This document shows, piece by piece, positions 28,453 through 37,666 of a stretch of 64,000 bases of DNA (the first letter of the stretch is position 1; the number at the start of each line of letters is the position of its first letter). The notes beneath the pieces were generated by a model. The model made no database searches. It was given only the letters and a program-made list of their open reading frames with translations, and was not told where the DNA came from. The stretch lies in contig NZ_CP072203.1 of assembly GCF_017654315.1 (NCBI RefSeq), positions 4,526,001 to 4,590,000 of the forward strand, in the 5' to 3' direction. The DNA is from Gordonia polyisoprenivorans. GTDB taxonomy: Bacteria; Actinomycetota; Actinomycetes; Mycobacteriales; Mycobacteriaceae. Both the position numbers and the translations under genes were made by a program.

Positions 28453-29244
28453 TCAGCGGGTGAGCGCGAGGGTTGCCTGTGCCGCCCGCCCCAGCGCCGA
28501 ACCGTAGGAGGGTCCGTGGCCCGCGGCGTGCACGGCCAGCGGATGCAGTTGGTGCAGCGGGATTCGGTCGCGCCACCCGGCTGCCAATGGGTGGATCTGG
28601 TCGTAGGCGGAGACGATGGCGTCGAGGTGCGGACAGCCGAACAGCGCGAGCATCGCCAGGTCGGCCTCGCGGTGGCCGCCGTGGGCGGCCGGATCGATCA
28701 TCACCACACCGTCGGGTGTCCACATCACGTTGCCGCTCCACAGGTCCCCGTGCAGCCGGCTCGGTGGCTCGTCGTCGTCGAAGACGCCGTCGGCGATGGC
28801 CGCACAGGCCGAGCGGGTCAGTGCCTCGTCGTCGGCGGTGAGATATCCGGCGCGGCGCGCGGGTTCGAGGTAGGGCTCGACGCGTTCGGCGGCGTAGAAG
28901 GCGCCCCAACTCGCGTGGGTGCGTGAACTCAGTGGCCGTTCGCCGATGAACTGTCGTCCGTGGTATCCCGCGGGCGGCGCCCCGAACGAGTCGGCGCCCG
29001 CGTCATGCATGCGCGCCAGAGCGGCGCCGTATTCACGTGCGGCGTCGGCGTCGGGGACCGCGGAGTCCAAACGCTGCAGCTCGATTCCGCTGTCCCACAC
29101 CGCGATGACCTCGACGACGGGTGCTCCGGCCTCGGCCAGCCACCGCAGACCGGCGGCCTCGGCCGCGAAGAAATCCGGATCGGCGCCACGGCGGGTCTTG
29201 CGGAAGACGTTCTCGCCCAAGGAGTTACCGCTCTCGCGCGGCAT
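28453..29244 (-). CDS. fructosamine kinase family protein
   Basis: A 263-residue kinase-fold protein. FFAAEAAGLRWLAEAGAPVV near residue 28 fits the N-lobe, RLHGDLWSGNVMW near residue 185 is the catalytic loop, and MIDPAAHGGHREADLAML is the metal-binding DPA segment. The family phosphorylates sugar-amine adducts on proteins or small molecules, helping deglycation. The ATG at 29244 lies inside the 3' end of the SDR gene (20-bp overlap), so the two are coupled; the nucleosidase follows 24 bp later. Confidence 0.88.
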   Translation of the reverse strand: MPRESGNSLGENVFRKTRRGADPDFFAAEAAGLRWLAEAGAPVVEVIAVWDSGIELQRLDSAVPDADAAREYGAALARMHDAGADSFGAPPAGYHGRQFIGERPLSSRTHASWGAFYAAERVEPYLEPARRAGYLTADDEALTRSACAAIADGVFDDDEPPSRLHGDLWSGNVMWTPDGVVMIDPAAHGGHREADLAMLALFGCPHLDAIVSAYDQIHPLAAGWRDRIPLHQLHPLAVHAAGHGPSYGSALGRAAQATLALTR

Positions 29245-30157
29245 CGGGGTCGGCCGGCACGGGGTCCACCTGCGACACCGCACTGATCCGGGCGAGGTGC
29301 GCAAATCGATCGTTGGCGATCCGCATGACGATCTCGTAGGGCAACGCGAACTTGCGTGCCCACCAATACCCGAACCGGATGTCGAAGGAGGTGTAGACCA
29401 TGAACCGATTCTTCTTGACCCCCTTGATGATCGCGGCGGCAGCGGTGTCGGGGGTGACCGAGACGCGATGGAATGCATCGATCTGCCTGGCCACCCGCGG
29501 GTCGCTGCGATCGATGCCGACGATCTCCACGCTGTTGACCAAGGGGGTGGCGACCGCACCCGGGCAAACCAGTGACACCCCGATGTGATGACGACGCAGG
29601 TCGAATCGCAGTACTTCCGAGACCCCGCGGATGCCGAACTTCGATGCGCTGTAGGCGGCATGCCAGGGAAAGGCCAACAGTCCCGCGGCCGACGACACAT
29701 TCACCAGGTGTCCGCCGTGTCCTCGCCGAACCATCTGCGGGACAAAGCATTCGATGATGTGAATCGGACCCATCAGGTTGACGTCGACAGCCGATCGCCA
29801 ATGCCGGTGCTCGAGGTTCTCCACGGTGCCCCAGACCGAGATACCGGCGATGTTCATCACCACGTCCATCACGCCGACCTCGGAGTCGACCTCATGGGCA
29901 AAGCTGCGGACCCACTTGTAGTCGGAGACGTCGCCCGCAGAATGGAAGGCGACGTGCCCGCCGGCCTCGGTGACGGTGGTCACCGCCTCGTCGAGCTTGT
30001 CGGCGTGCAGGTCGGTGAGCACGAGTTCGGCGCCATCACGTGCCGCGGCGAGCGCCGTGGCCAAGCCGATTCCGCTGGCCGCCCCGGTGATCAACACCCG
30101 GCGTCCGCGCAGGGTGGGAACCGGCGGGTCCATTCTGATCAGATCGCGTAATGACAT
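29225..30157 (-). CDS. short-chain dehydrogenase/reductase
   Basis: A 310-residue classical SDR. The Rossmann motif is ITGAASGIGLATALAAARDG at about residue 25, NIAGISVWG follows the fourth strand, and the catalytic triad lies in VSSAAGLLAFPWHAAYSASKFG (Ser, Tyr, Lys). The C-terminal RFGYWWARKFALPYEIV is a long membrane-leaning tail seen in mycobacterial SDRs of lipid metabolism. The substrate is unknown. It is first in an apparent operon with the fructosamine kinase gene. Confidence 0.9.
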   Translation of the reverse strand: MSLRDLIRMDPPVPTLRGRRVLITGAASGIGLATALAAARDGAELVLTDLHADKLDEAVTTVTEAGGHVAFHSAGDVSDYKWVRSFAHEVDSEVGVMDVVMNIAGISVWGTVENLEHRHWRSAVDVNLMGPIHIIECFVPQMVRRGHGGHLVNVSSAAGLLAFPWHAAYSASKFGIRGVSEVLRFDLRRHHIGVSLVCPGAVATPLVNSVEIVGIDRSDPRVARQIDAFHRVSVTPDTAAAAIIKGVKKNRFMVYTSFDIRFGYWWARKFALPYEIVMRIANDRFAHLARISAVSQVDPVPADPDAARER

Positions 30158-30189
30158 GACCTCGACCCTAATCCGACTGTCGAGGACAC

Positions 30190-31299
30190 TCAGCCGATCG
30201 GTAGCTTTCCGTCGAACAGGCCGTAGACGATCTCGAGCATGGCATTGAGCACCTGCGCCGACGCGTCCTGACCCTCGGTGAGCATCAACCGCATGATCTC
30301 CGCGGGATCCTTGGTGCCGAGCAGTTGCTGGATGAACGGCAGGACCGCCGACAGTTCGTCGTCGTCACCGGACTGCGGGGTCGTCGTTCCCGGCGTCGTC
30401 GTTCCCGGGGTCGTGGAACCCGGGGTCGTCGTACCGGGCGTGGTGGCACCGGGGTTGCTGACGCCGGGGATCGTGGCGGCCGCAGAGCCCTTGACGTAGT
30501 TGATGATCCCGTCGGTGATGGCCATCGAGTACTTGACCTGACCGTCACGGGCGGCCAGCGCGGCGGCCTCCTGCGGGTTGGAAAGGTTGCCCATTTCGAT
30601 GAAGACTGCCGGAACCTTGGTGAGGTTCACCGCGGCGATATCCGAGCGGGTCTGGATTCCGTCGTTCACCCCGGCGTAATTGGCGGCCGGGAAGCCCGCC
30701 TTGAGGAAGGCGTCACGCATGATCGTCGACGCCTTGAGGCCTTCGCCGCCCTGTACCTGATTGACCGTCGCATCCGGGATCGGCAGCGTCGGCACGATCA
30801 TGTGGAAGCCCTTTTTGGTCGTATCCGTACCGGTGGTGGTCGAATCCGCGTGCAGGCTGACCGCGATGGCCGCTCCCGACCGGCTCGCCGCGGCGGCGCG
30901 CTCGTCGACGCAACCGCCCCAGCCGGTGTCGTCGGGTCGGCTCAGCACCACCCGCGCGCCCTGACTCTCGAGTCCGGCCTTCACCAGCTGCGCGACGTCC
31001 CAGTTGACGGTGTGCTCGGCCACGCCGTTCACCCCGGTCGCGCCGGTCGTCTGGCAGTCCTTGGTGCCGCCGCGTCCGTCGGGAACCTGCTTGGCCAGGT
31101 CGTGGCCGGCCGCGCCGCCCTGATGACCGGGGTCGAGGAAGACCGTCTTGCCCGCAAGGCTGGTGCCCGTGGCCGGTGCGGCCGATGCGGGTGCACTTCC
31201 GGTGGTGGCGGTGAGCACCGCCGACCCCGTCAGCAGGGCGACGGCCGTAGCCGTGATCGCGAGTCGCGCTCGCGAGCCTCGTCTCCGGGCGATCGACAT
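30190..31299 (-). CDS. secreted N-acetylmuramoyl-L-alanine amidase
   Basis: A 369-residue exported amidase. The signal peptide is residues 1-40 (RLAITATAVALLTGSAVL, ending ASA). The Amidase_3 zinc domain covers about 50-275: the first zinc His in LDPGHQGG, the Glu in VAEHTVNWD, the second His in VSLHADS, and the catalytic Glu in VFIEMGNLSN. A linker of TTPGTTTPG repeats follows, then a small helical C-terminal domain. It cleaves the amide bond between MurNAc and the peptide stem, in cell separation or turnover, and resembles mycobacterial Rv3717 with an added tail. Confidence 0.93.
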   Translation of the reverse strand: MSIARRRGSRARLAITATAVALLTGSAVLTATTGSAPASAAPATGTSLAGKTVFLDPGHQGGAAGHDLAKQVPDGRGGTKDCQTTGATGVNGVAEHTVNWDVAQLVKAGLESQGARVVLSRPDDTGWGGCVDERAAAASRSGAAIAVSLHADSTTTGTDTTKKGFHMIVPTLPIPDATVNQVQGGEGLKASTIMRDAFLKAGFPAANYAGVNDGIQTRSDIAAVNLTKVPAVFIEMGNLSNPQEAAALAARDGQVKYSMAITDGIINYVKGSAAATIPGVSNPGATTPGTTTPGSTTPGTTTPGTTTPQSGDDDELSAVLPFIQQLLGTKDPAEIMRLMLTEGQDASAQVLNAMLEIVYGLFDGKLPIG

Positions 31300-31522
31300 G
31301 TTCGCACATCCTCAGCGTCGTCGTTTCGGTCGTCGCCACCCCAAGTCAAAGCAGCAACACTGGCCACAATAGCCACAGCTTTCACACAGTCAAACAGTCG
31401 CGGGTGCGATGCGGAAATCGGTGACCTGGGCAGATCGGATTCGTTAGCCAGCTGTGACGTGACGGGCACGGGATCGAGACACGGAAGTCAGCCCAGCCTG
31501 GGCGACCCGGGGTCGGCGCAGG

Positions 31523-32671
31523 TCAGCGCGCGGGCAAGTGTCGGGTGATGTGCAGGATGCCGTGTTCGTCGTCGGCGGTGGCGTCGTCGGCGACGGCCGC
31601 GGTCAAGACGCTGAGGACCTCGTCACGGTCGATCCCCGTTCCGATCGCGACGATGCTGGTCTGCCTGGCCTGGCCGGCCCACGAGTCGCGACGCACCTCG
31701 ACGAAGCCGCCGACCCCGTGCACGATGTGGCGCTGCCGATGCCCCGGCAGGTCGAAGTGCGCGACCCCTTTGATCCGATAGCAACCGACCGGCGGCCGCT
31801 CGAGGAATCGCGCGAGCCGGCGCGGGTCCATCGGCGCGGTCGAGGTGAACTCGACCGAGGTGAACTCGTCATGCAGGTGTCGGTGACAGTGTGCCCCCGG
31901 CCCGTGATGGTGTCCGTGGTCATGGTCGTGCTCATCAGCGGTGCCGCAATCCAGGGGTTCGGAGTCACGGCGTCCGGGATCATGAAACAGCGCATCGAGG
32001 GTGAGCTGCACCGGTCCTGCGTCGTCGCCGGCACTATCCGGTGCGTCGGCATCCGGCGCGACGACCGGATCGAACAGCATCGCCGGGTCGACCCGGGCGT
32101 CGATCACCGAGATCTGTGCCGCGGTCGGGTTGAGCTCACGCAGGACGATTCTGATGTTGTCGAGTGCCTCGGGCTCGACGAGGTCGATCTTGTTGAGCAC
32201 CACCAGATCGGCGACGGCGATGTGCAGGTCGATCTCCGGGTGCTCGTGTCGGGTGCGGGCGAACATCGCCGCATCGACGACGTAGACCAGTCCCCCGTAC
32301 CGCATCCGGGGATCGTCGGAGCCGGTGACCATGCGGATCAGTGCTCGTGGTTCGGCGATGCCGCTGGCCTCGATGACGATGGCGTCGATACGGGCCGACG
32401 GCCGCAGGAGAGTCGACAGCGCGGCGTCGAGTCCGTCTCGGTCGACCGAGCAGCACATGCACCCGTTGGCGAGGCTCACCGCACCGTCGGCCTGCCCGGC
32501 GACCAACATGGCATCGATGTTCACCGCTCCGAAGTCGTTGACCAACACCCCGATTCGCGCGCCGACGGAACCATCGCGACCGCCCTCCCGCAGCAGGTGA
32601 TTGAGCAGCGTTGTCTTGCCCGACCCGAGGAATCCGGCGACCACGACGACGGGAACGCCTACCCGGCTCAT
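31523..32671 (-). CDS. CobW/ZNG1-type GTPase, metal chaperone
   Basis: A 382-residue G3E-family GTPase. Walker A is [15 protein letters not shown], the metal site is GCMCC near residue 70, and LNKID is the guanine motif. A His-rich loop ([18 protein letters not shown]) at about residue 245 precedes the CobW C-terminal domain. Such proteins use GTP to deliver zinc or cobalt to enzymes, often under zinc shortage. Its ATG overlaps the stop of trhO (ATGA), so the two proteins are made together. Confidence 0.92.
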   Translation of the reverse strand: MSRVGVPVVVVAGFLGSGKTTLLNHLLREGGRDGSVGARIGVLVNDFGAVNIDAMLVAGQADGAVSLANGCMCCSVDRDGLDAALSTLLRPSARIDAIVIEASGIAEPRALIRMVTGSDDPRMRYGGLVYVVDAAMFARTRHEHPEIDLHIAVADLVVLNKIDLVEPEALDNIRIVLRELNPTAAQISVIDARVDPAMLFDPVVAPDADAPDSAGDDAGPVQLTLDALFHDPGRRDSEPLDCGTADEHDHDHGHHHGPGAHCHRHLHDEFTSVEFTSTAPMDPRRLARFLERPPVGCYRIKGVAHFDLPGHRQRHIVHGVGGFVEVRRDSWAGQARQTSIVAIGTGIDRDEVLSVLTAAVADDATADDEHGILHITRHLPAR

Positions 32672-33564
32672 CGCGGCGTCACCGACGGTGAGGGATCACC
32701 CGACCCGGTGACACCCGCGGCGGCGAGACAGTCGGCGCAGATGACCGCGAGGTCGCGGCCGAGCCGATCGGGATGGTTGGCCACATTGCTTGTCGCCGAT
32801 CCGCATTCGACGCACGCCGCGATCACGTCGGCATGGTCGGAGAATGCGACGTTCATCCGGTTGTCGAACACGTAGAGCGAGCCCTGCCAGAGTCCGTCGT
32901 CACCGAACTCCTCGCCGTAGCGGACGATCCCGCCATCGAGCTGATAGACCTCCTCGAATCCGCGGTTGCGCATGAGCGCGGTGAGCACCTCGCACCGCAC
33001 CCCGCCGGTGCAGTAGGTGACCACCGGACGGTTCTTGAGGTGGTCGTAGGCGCCGCTGTCGAGCAGCGGCACGAAGTCGCGGGTGGTCTCCACCGGCGGG
33101 GTGAGCGCGCCGGCGAATCTGCCGATTTCCGATTCGATGCGGTTGCGGCCGTCGAGGAAGACGACGTCGTCGCCGCGCTGCTCGACGAGTTGGTGCAGAT
33201 CGCGGGGGGTCAGCCGGTCACCGCCACCGATCACGCCGGACTCATCGACCTTCAGTTCCTCAGGCGCGCCGAAGGTGACGATCTCCGGTCGCACGCGCAC
33301 CGACAACCGCGGGAAGTCGTCGCCGGCGCCCTCCGACCACTTGATGTCGGCTTGGGCGAACGGGGGGTATTCGCGGGTGGCCCTGACGTACCGTTTCACT
33401 GCGGCGAGGTCTCCGCCGACGGTGCTGTTGATGCCGTGCCGTGACAGGATGATCCTGCCGCGCAACCCGAGAGAGGAACACACGGCCTGCTGCCACAGCC
33501 GGATCGCCTCAGGGTCGGGCAACGGGGTGAACACGTAGAACAGGACGATCTTGGGGGTCGACAC
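32668..33564 (-). CDS. trhO: tRNA uridine(34) hydroxylase, rhodanese-like
   Basis: A 298-residue TrhO/YceA protein, which makes 5-hydroxyuridine at tRNA position 34 with oxygen. The acylphosphatase-like N-terminus ([19 protein letters not shown]) is followed by a rhodanese domain with active Cys in [11 protein letters not shown] near residue 180. The C-terminus has paired CVEC and CADC, a zinc-ribbon-like pattern. The GTG at 33564 starts where family similarity begins. It overlaps the CobW-type chaperone gene by 4 nt, hinting that the chaperone may supply this zinc site. Confidence 0.9.
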   Translation of the reverse strand: MSTPKIVLFYVFTPLPDPEAIRLWQQAVCSSLGLRGRIILSRHGINSTVGGDLAAVKRYVRATREYPPFAQADIKWSEGAGDDFPRLSVRVRPEIVTFGAPEELKVDESGVIGGGDRLTPRDLHQLVEQRGDDVVFLDGRNRIESEIGRFAGALTPPVETTRDFVPLLDSGAYDHLKNRPVVTYCTGGVRCEVLTALMRNRGFEEVYQLDGGIVRYGEEFGDDGLWQGSLYVFDNRMNVAFSDHADVIAACVECGSATSNVANHPDRLGRDLAVICADCLAAAGVTGSGDPSPSVTPR

Positions 33565-33565
33565 A

Positions 33566-34357
33566 GTGCAAGGGTACGGATCGCGATGGTCGCGCCGCGT
33601 GTCGATATCACTGGCCGCGATCGGGATCGTCCTCCTCGGCGCCGGAGTGACAGCATGCTCGCTGTCGGGCGGCAACGGTCCGTCCCAGATCGTGCTGCCG
33701 CCGACCGATCAGCTGACCACCGAGTCCGATGTTCCGAGCACGTCGACGACGACCGCCTCGATCACCAACACCGCCACGGAATTACCGGATTGGAGTATCG
33801 GCCGAGTGGTCTCGCTCGCACCACGCGCCGATAATTCCAATTATCACGACGGCGCCACCGGCTCGACGGATCCGCTGCAAGAAACGTCGGGATTTCACTT
33901 CTCCACCCCCGACCGCAACCTCAGTTGTTCCACCGGCACCAATGGGCGGGCCACCTTGGCATGCCGCATCAACAACGCCACTGCGAACGGCACTCCCCCG
34001 GCATCGGAGCCATCGACCTGTCAATGGGCAGCAAACCTGATCACCCTGAGCGCCGACGGCCCCACTCACGGCGCCTGCTCCAACGAGTATCCGGTGCTCT
34101 ATCGCAGTTCGATTGTCGACTTCGGGACGACGATCGCCGTCGGTCGATTCCAGTGTCTGGTCTCCCCGTCGGGTACGTATTGCCTCGAGTCGACCTCCGA
34201 TACCGGATTCGCGGTCACCTCAACGGGTTATCGCAAGATCTACGCGAACGAGCGCGCACCGCAGTCGCTGCTCGGGCTTGACGACACTGACTCCACCGAC
34301 GCCGGCGGCAGTCCGTCCGACACCGATGAACCGTCGAATCCCGCACCACCAAGCTGA
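33566..34357 (+). CDS. hypothetical lipoprotein
   Basis: A 263-residue exported protein. After RWSRRVS comes a hydrophobic segment ending GAGVTACSL, a lipobox with the Cys at about residue 31, so it should be lipid-anchored on the cell surface. The mature part is Ser/Thr-rich and has six Cys residues, including [15 protein letters not shown] near residue 195, probably disulfide-bonded. No family was recognised; mycolata encode many such proteins. The GTG at 33566 nearly abuts the divergent trhO start, so a TTG at 33551 or a GTG at 33599 could be used instead. Confidence 0.7.
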   Translation: MQGYGSRWSRRVSISLAAIGIVLLGAGVTACSLSGGNGPSQIVLPPTDQLTTESDVPSTSTTTASITNTATELPDWSIGRVVSLAPRADNSNYHDGATGSTDPLQETSGFHFSTPDRNLSCSTGTNGRATLACRINNATANGTPPASEPSTCQWAANLITLSADGPTHGACSNEYPVLYRSSIVDFGTTIAVGRFQCLVSPSGTYCLESTSDTGFAVTSTGYRKIYANERAPQSLLGLDDTDSTDAGGSPSDTDEPSNPAPPS

Positions 34358-34375
34358 GGATTCCTTCACGTTTTT

Positions 34376-34390
34376 CGCCGATTTTCGGCG
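34376..34390. terminator. short hairpin after the lipoprotein gene
   Basis: CGCCGA-TTT-TCGGCG is a perfect 6-bp stem with a 3-nt loop, 19 bp after the lipoprotein stop. T-rich sequence precedes rather than follows it. It is a weak terminator candidate. Confidence 0.35.
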
Positions 34391-34541
34391 TCTGTAGAGT
34401 GAGTGATTCTTTCAGGTTTCTCTTATTCGATTCCGGCTACCATACGGCTACGCCCCCCACATTCTGGGCAGTGCCGACATTTCGGTGACGCCCGGCAGCC
34501 GTCATTCAGGGCGGGCAGAAGTGAAGGCTCTGGAGGTCCAC
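34391..34541 (+). promoter_or_regulatory. upstream region of lsr2
   Basis: This is an AT-richer stretch than the surroundings (TTTCAGGTTTCTCTTATTCG at about 34410-34430), with TACCAT at about 34438 as a possible -10 element. A TGGAGG ribosome site lies at 34531-34536, six bases before the ATG. Lsr2 binds AT-rich DNA, so self-control is plausible. Confidence 0.4.
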
Positions 34542-34886
34542 ATGGCAAAGGTTCAATCGGTCGAGATCGTCGACGACATCGACGGCAAGATTCTCGACGA
34601 ATACGAGACCGTTCGTTGGTCGATCGACGGCAAGGATTACGAGTTCGACACCTCGGCTCGCCACGCTCAGCAATTCCGCGACGCGGTAGCCCGATACATC
34701 GAGGTGTCGCGCACCGCTGGTTCGGCCCGCAATCCGGCCGCCAAGCGCGCCACGAGCGGCGCGGGCACCCGCAGCAAAGAGCAGACGCAGGCCATCCGCA
34801 AGTGGGCAACCAAGAACGGGTTCGAGGTCAGCGACCGGGGCCGTATTCCGGCCAACGTGCTCGAGGCCTTCGAAGCGGCTCACTGA
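34542..34886 (+). CDS. lsr2: Lsr2 nucleoid-associated protein
   Basis: A 114-residue Lsr2 protein of normal length. The N-terminal dimerisation domain (KVQSVEIVDDIDGKILDEYE and VRWSIDGKDYEFD) is joined by a basic linker to the C-terminal DNA-binding domain (IRKWATKNGFEVSDRGRIP), whose RGR inserts into the AT-rich minor groove. Lsr2 is the mycolata counterpart of H-NS: it bridges DNA and silences foreign low-GC genes. It lies about 2 kb from the low-GC island downstream, whose genes it may silence. Confidence 0.95.
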   Translation: MAKVQSVEIVDDIDGKILDEYETVRWSIDGKDYEFDTSARHAQQFRDAVARYIEVSRTAGSARNPAAKRATSGAGTRSKEQTQAIRKWATKNGFEVSDRGRIPANVLEAFEAAH

Positions 34887-34988
34887 CCCAACCCTATACC
34901 GCCGTGCAGCGACGCCTGCCGACGCTCGACGCGGCCCTGTCCGAACGCTCGGCTCGCTCGTTGGTGACCACCCGTTACAGTCGAGTGC

Positions 34989-35789
34989 GTGACTGAGCGG
35001 CGCAAGACCTCGAACGCCTCGCGCGCGAAGCCCTCGGCCGCGTCGTCGCGGAAATCCGCCACGTCGACGCCATCCGGCCATCAGCCCCGGTCGACCTCCA
35101 GCAAGGCGACCTATGTACTTGTCGGCGTCGCTGTGGTGGCAGTGGCGGCGCTGGTCATCCTCGGCTTCGTCTGGAACGCGAACAAGAAGGACCTGGGGCC
35201 GGTCAGCGACACCGTGCTCAACGAGAACGCCGCGCTGATCGTGGGTGAACCCGCCGCGCCGACCACCATCGATGTTTTCGAGGACTTCCTCTGCCCGGTG
35301 TGCCAGCAGTTCGAGAAGCAGTCCGGCCAGCCGATCATCGATGCCGTCAATTCCGGCAAACTCCGGGTGCGCTATCACATGCTGACGTTCCTCAACTCGA
35401 GGTCGGCGTCGGGTGACTACTCCGAACGCGCCGCGGGAGCCCTGCAATGTGTCGGTGACGCCAAGGACCCGGCGCTGTTCTTCCGATTCCACACCGCGCT
35501 GTTCGTCGATCAGCCCAAGGAGAACGGCGACTCCGACCACTCCAACGCCCAGCTGGCGCAAATCGCCGCCGCGCAGGGAGCCGCTCCCCCGACGCAGCAG
35601 TGCATCGCCACCGGCGCCAAGCTCGCCGAGGCAAAGCAGGCTGCGGCACAGTCGCGCACTCAACTCGAGAAGGCCATGGAAACCACGGCAGTGGGCACCC
35701 CGACGGTGTTGCTGAACGGAGAGCCGGTCAACGGGATCACCGACGGACCAGGGTGGCTGACGGCCATTCTCACCAAGGAGACCGAGTGA
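34989..35789 (+). CDS. membrane-anchored DsbA-like thioredoxin-fold protein
   Basis: A 266-residue protein with a basic Ser-rich N-terminus, one membrane segment (TYVLVGVAVVAVAALVILGF, about residues 38-57) and an exported DSBA/thioredoxin domain. The redox site is FLCPVCQQFEKQSGQ near residue 98 (CPVC). VGTPTVLLNGEPVNG near the end includes the cis-Pro. It should form or shuffle disulfides in exported proteins, like mycobacterial MmpA/DsbA-like proteins. GTG start, tRNA-Ala downstream. Confidence 0.88.
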   Translation: MTERRKTSNASRAKPSAASSRKSATSTPSGHQPRSTSSKATYVLVGVAVVAVAALVILGFVWNANKKDLGPVSDTVLNENAALIVGEPAAPTTIDVFEDFLCPVCQQFEKQSGQPIIDAVNSGKLRVRYHMLTFLNSRSASGDYSERAAGALQCVGDAKDPALFFRFHTALFVDQPKENGDSDHSNAQLAQIAAAQGAAPPTQQCIATGAKLAEAKQAAAQSRTQLEKAMETTAVGTPTVLLNGEPVNGITDGPGWLTAILTKETE

Positions 35790-35895
35790 ACCACTGCCCT
35801 CCGAGACCGCGACGCTGACAAGGCGATTTGTTTACCGTTCACGCGATGGTGTAACTTCGCCAGTGCCCATTTCGAGGGGCGAGAGAACAGAATAC

Positions 35896-35968
35896 GGGGC
35901 TATGGCGCAGCTGGTAGCGCACCACACTGGCAGTGTGGGGGTCAGGGGTTCGAGTCCCCTTAGCTCCA
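35896..35968 (+). tRNA. tRNA-Ala (GGC)
   Basis: The 73-nt cloverleaf is readable. The acceptor arm GGGGCTA pairs with TAGCTCC (one G-T pair), the anticodon stem CCACA/TGTGG encloses CTGGCAG with anticodon GGC, the T arm is AGGGGTTCGAGTCCCCT, and the discriminator is A. CCA is not encoded. It is the last chromosomal gene before the accessory island, and tRNA 3' ends are common integration sites. Confidence 0.95.
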
Positions 35969-35977
35969 CTCGAGAGG

Positions 35978-36010
35978 AACCTCTCCGACTTCGGTCGGAG
36001 AGGTTTCTTC
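35978..36010 (+). terminator. strong terminator after tRNA-Ala
   Basis: AACCTCTCCGAC-TTCG-GTCGGAGAGGTT is a perfect 12-bp stem with a UUCG tetraloop, followed by TCTTCGTT. It starts 10 nt after the tRNA. Confidence 0.9.
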
Positions 36011-36538
36011 GTTGCAGGGGTGAGCTTGGGCGCGATCAAATGTGACCCCCGTAGGTTCGCCTGAAGAGGGTTGCGCCCTTCTCGATGACGTCGGGGTTCG
36101 AGCGGGCTTCGGTGGGTGATTCTGCGGCTTGTATCTGGGCCGACTGGCGGGATCGACCTCGTCGATGTCGAGCGGAGTGCCGTTGAGGTCGCCGGCGAGG
36201 ATGCTGGGTCGACGTGTTCCGCGATGCGGGCTGTCTACTCCGCACGGCTCGTGGCGGGCCGATCGTAGGCGGGCTCCCAGGTGATCGGCGGCCAGCGGGC
36301 TGTCCGTGGCTCCTGCCACCCTTGCCTGACCGATTCCGGTGTCCCCATTCTTGGGGATTGTTTCCGGTCCGGAACTCTCGCGTGTCGCTGCGACCAGCAC
36401 ACTTGCAGGATCAAAGAAGTCGATGGCGATCTTTAGATTGCCGAATTCTGTGAGTCGTGTTTGGGTATTCGAGAACAGTTCATAATCTGGCATCGCAGTT
36501 TTGTTGTGATGCACTAGTGTGGTGGGGGTGGTGTCACG
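36011..36538. other. 528 bp without a supported gene, left edge of the island
   Basis: An open frame exists on the minus strand, but it runs into the tRNA terminator and has no recognisable domain. No integrase remnant is visible. The last 80 bp (36460-36538) are AT-rich and probably hold the promoter of the MspA-like gene. Confidence 0.6.
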
Positions 36539-37186
36539 GTGAGCGATGAAGTGCGGAGACGATCAGGGCTGACAGGCGTGTGTGCGGCGCTGGCGGTGGC
36601 TGCGTCGGTGATCGGGGCGGGTACCTCTGGTGCTGCACCGAGTTCGTTTGCTGATCAGCAGACGACCAAACGCACGGATGACGGGTGGGTCGTCTCGGCG
36701 ATCAAGTCGCACGAGCAGGTGCGGTCGGTACCGCCCCTAAACCAATCACCGTGGACGAGAGAGGGTTTCCTGAGTCTCAAAGGTGAGGGTGTCATCGCCG
36801 GGTCGGGTTCGGTGCCGATGCAGGCGGGCACTGTCGCAGCCGGATTCCAGATCGGCTGCAACACTGATGTGACGTCGGGTGCCACGGTGGGGATCTCGGG
36901 TGGTCCGTCGGCGCAGATGAACATTTCCTATCCGCCGGCGGTGGTGATCGGTGCGACGGTCACCCCGAACATCTCCACGACGTTGCGGCCGGGCACGATC
37001 GCCGATATCCCGTTCGGGTCGAAGAAGATGCAGACCGGGAAAGCCGGCATCACCGTCGACGGCGTGCATGTGAAGGTCGACGGCTGTCTTGGGCCGGTCG
37101 CCCTGCGCGCGTACGTGACCGTGAGCGTGTCAACAGCGTTGAACGACAACACGATCAACGTGTACGGCAAACCCCACTACCTGTGA
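36539..37186 (+). CDS. MspA-family outer-membrane porin
   Basis: A 215-residue protein with a signal peptide (CAALAVAASVIGAGTSGAA, cleavage near residue 32) and the MspA beta-barrel pattern: EGFLSLKGEGVIAGSGS near residue 80, VAAGFQIGCNTDV, ISYPPAVVIGATVTPNISTTL, and a C-terminus of TVSVSTALNDNTINVYGKPH. MspA porins form octameric pores in the mycolic-acid outer membrane. It has two Cys (CNTD and DGCLG), unlike MspA itself. The GTG start lies 105 bp upstream of the small membrane gene and, apparently, one operon with the toxin. Confidence 0.88.
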   Translation: MSDEVRRRSGLTGVCAALAVAASVIGAGTSGAAPSSFADQQTTKRTDDGWVVSAIKSHEQVRSVPPLNQSPWTREGFLSLKGEGVIAGSGSVPMQAGTVAAGFQIGCNTDVTSGATVGISGGPSAQMNISYPPAVVIGATVTPNISTTLRPGTIADIPFGSKKMQTGKAGITVDGVHVKVDGCLGPVALRAYVTVSVSTALNDNTINVYGKPHYL

Positions 37187-37291
37187 CCCGACGGCACTGA
37201 CCTCCGCCCCGGTATGCGGTGCGTGAGGCACGACGTTCTCTCACTCTCTCCTTGTACTTTGAATCTTTTCACTGAAGGGCTGTGATCCCGT

Positions 37292-37666
37292 ATGACTGCT
37301 CCTACCTTTTCGTCGTCGGTGTCGGGTGGCACACATCGCATCGATGCCGACGCCGTAACCACCGAACTCCCCGCGGCATCCGATGATGCGGGGCGCTCGT
37401 CCGCTGGAATCGACGCCGAAAGCGAACCTGATAACGCGGCTGGTGGCGGCGGTGTGCCGGTGCTCAAGGTGGTGTTGTTCCTCGCCGGCTGCGTGCTCTT
37501 GGTGTTGGCTGCGGCGAACCTGTCGAATCTTGGTGAATGGTCGGACCGGTGGGGTGTGATCCCGGTGTTCCTGGTGTTCTTTCTCGTGATGTCGATTGCC
37601 GGACGCTGGTTCTGGGCCGGTGCGGACGCGATCCTCGGAGCCCTGATGTGGGGCAACAAGAAATGA
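37292..37666 (+). CDS. small two-segment membrane protein of the toxin operon
   Basis: A 124-residue protein. The first 55 residues are hydrophilic and Asp/Glu/Ser-rich. Two hydrophobic helices follow: VLKVVLFLAGCVLLVLAAANL and WGVIPVFLVFFLVMSIAGRW, with a short tail ending GALMWGNKK. No family was recognised. Its TGA overlaps the ATG of the large toxin gene (ATGA), so both are made together. It could be an inner-membrane export or assembly factor for the toxin; that is inference from position. Confidence 0.72.
   Translation: MTAPTFSSSVSGGTHRIDADAVTTELPAASDDAGRSSAGIDAESEPDNAAGGGGVPVLKVVLFLAGCVLLVLAAANLSNLGEWSDRWGVIPVFLVFFLVMSIAGRWFWAGADAILGALMWGNKK

Noticed and set aside
27143..28909. Minus-strand open frame of 588 codons
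   Set aside because: It is Arg-rich and overlaps three genuine genes (DUF6542-like protein, nucleosidase, fructosamine kinase) in other frames. No family similarity.
30360..30460. Tandem repeat as a regulatory element
   Set aside because: It lies inside the amidase gene and encodes the TTPGTTTPG linker, so it is a protein-level repeat.
35960..36514. Minus-strand open frame of 184 codons after the tRNA
   Set aside because: It runs through the tRNA terminator hairpin and the end of the tRNA, has Pro/Arg-rich composition of an antisense high-GC frame, and shows no domain or ribosome site.
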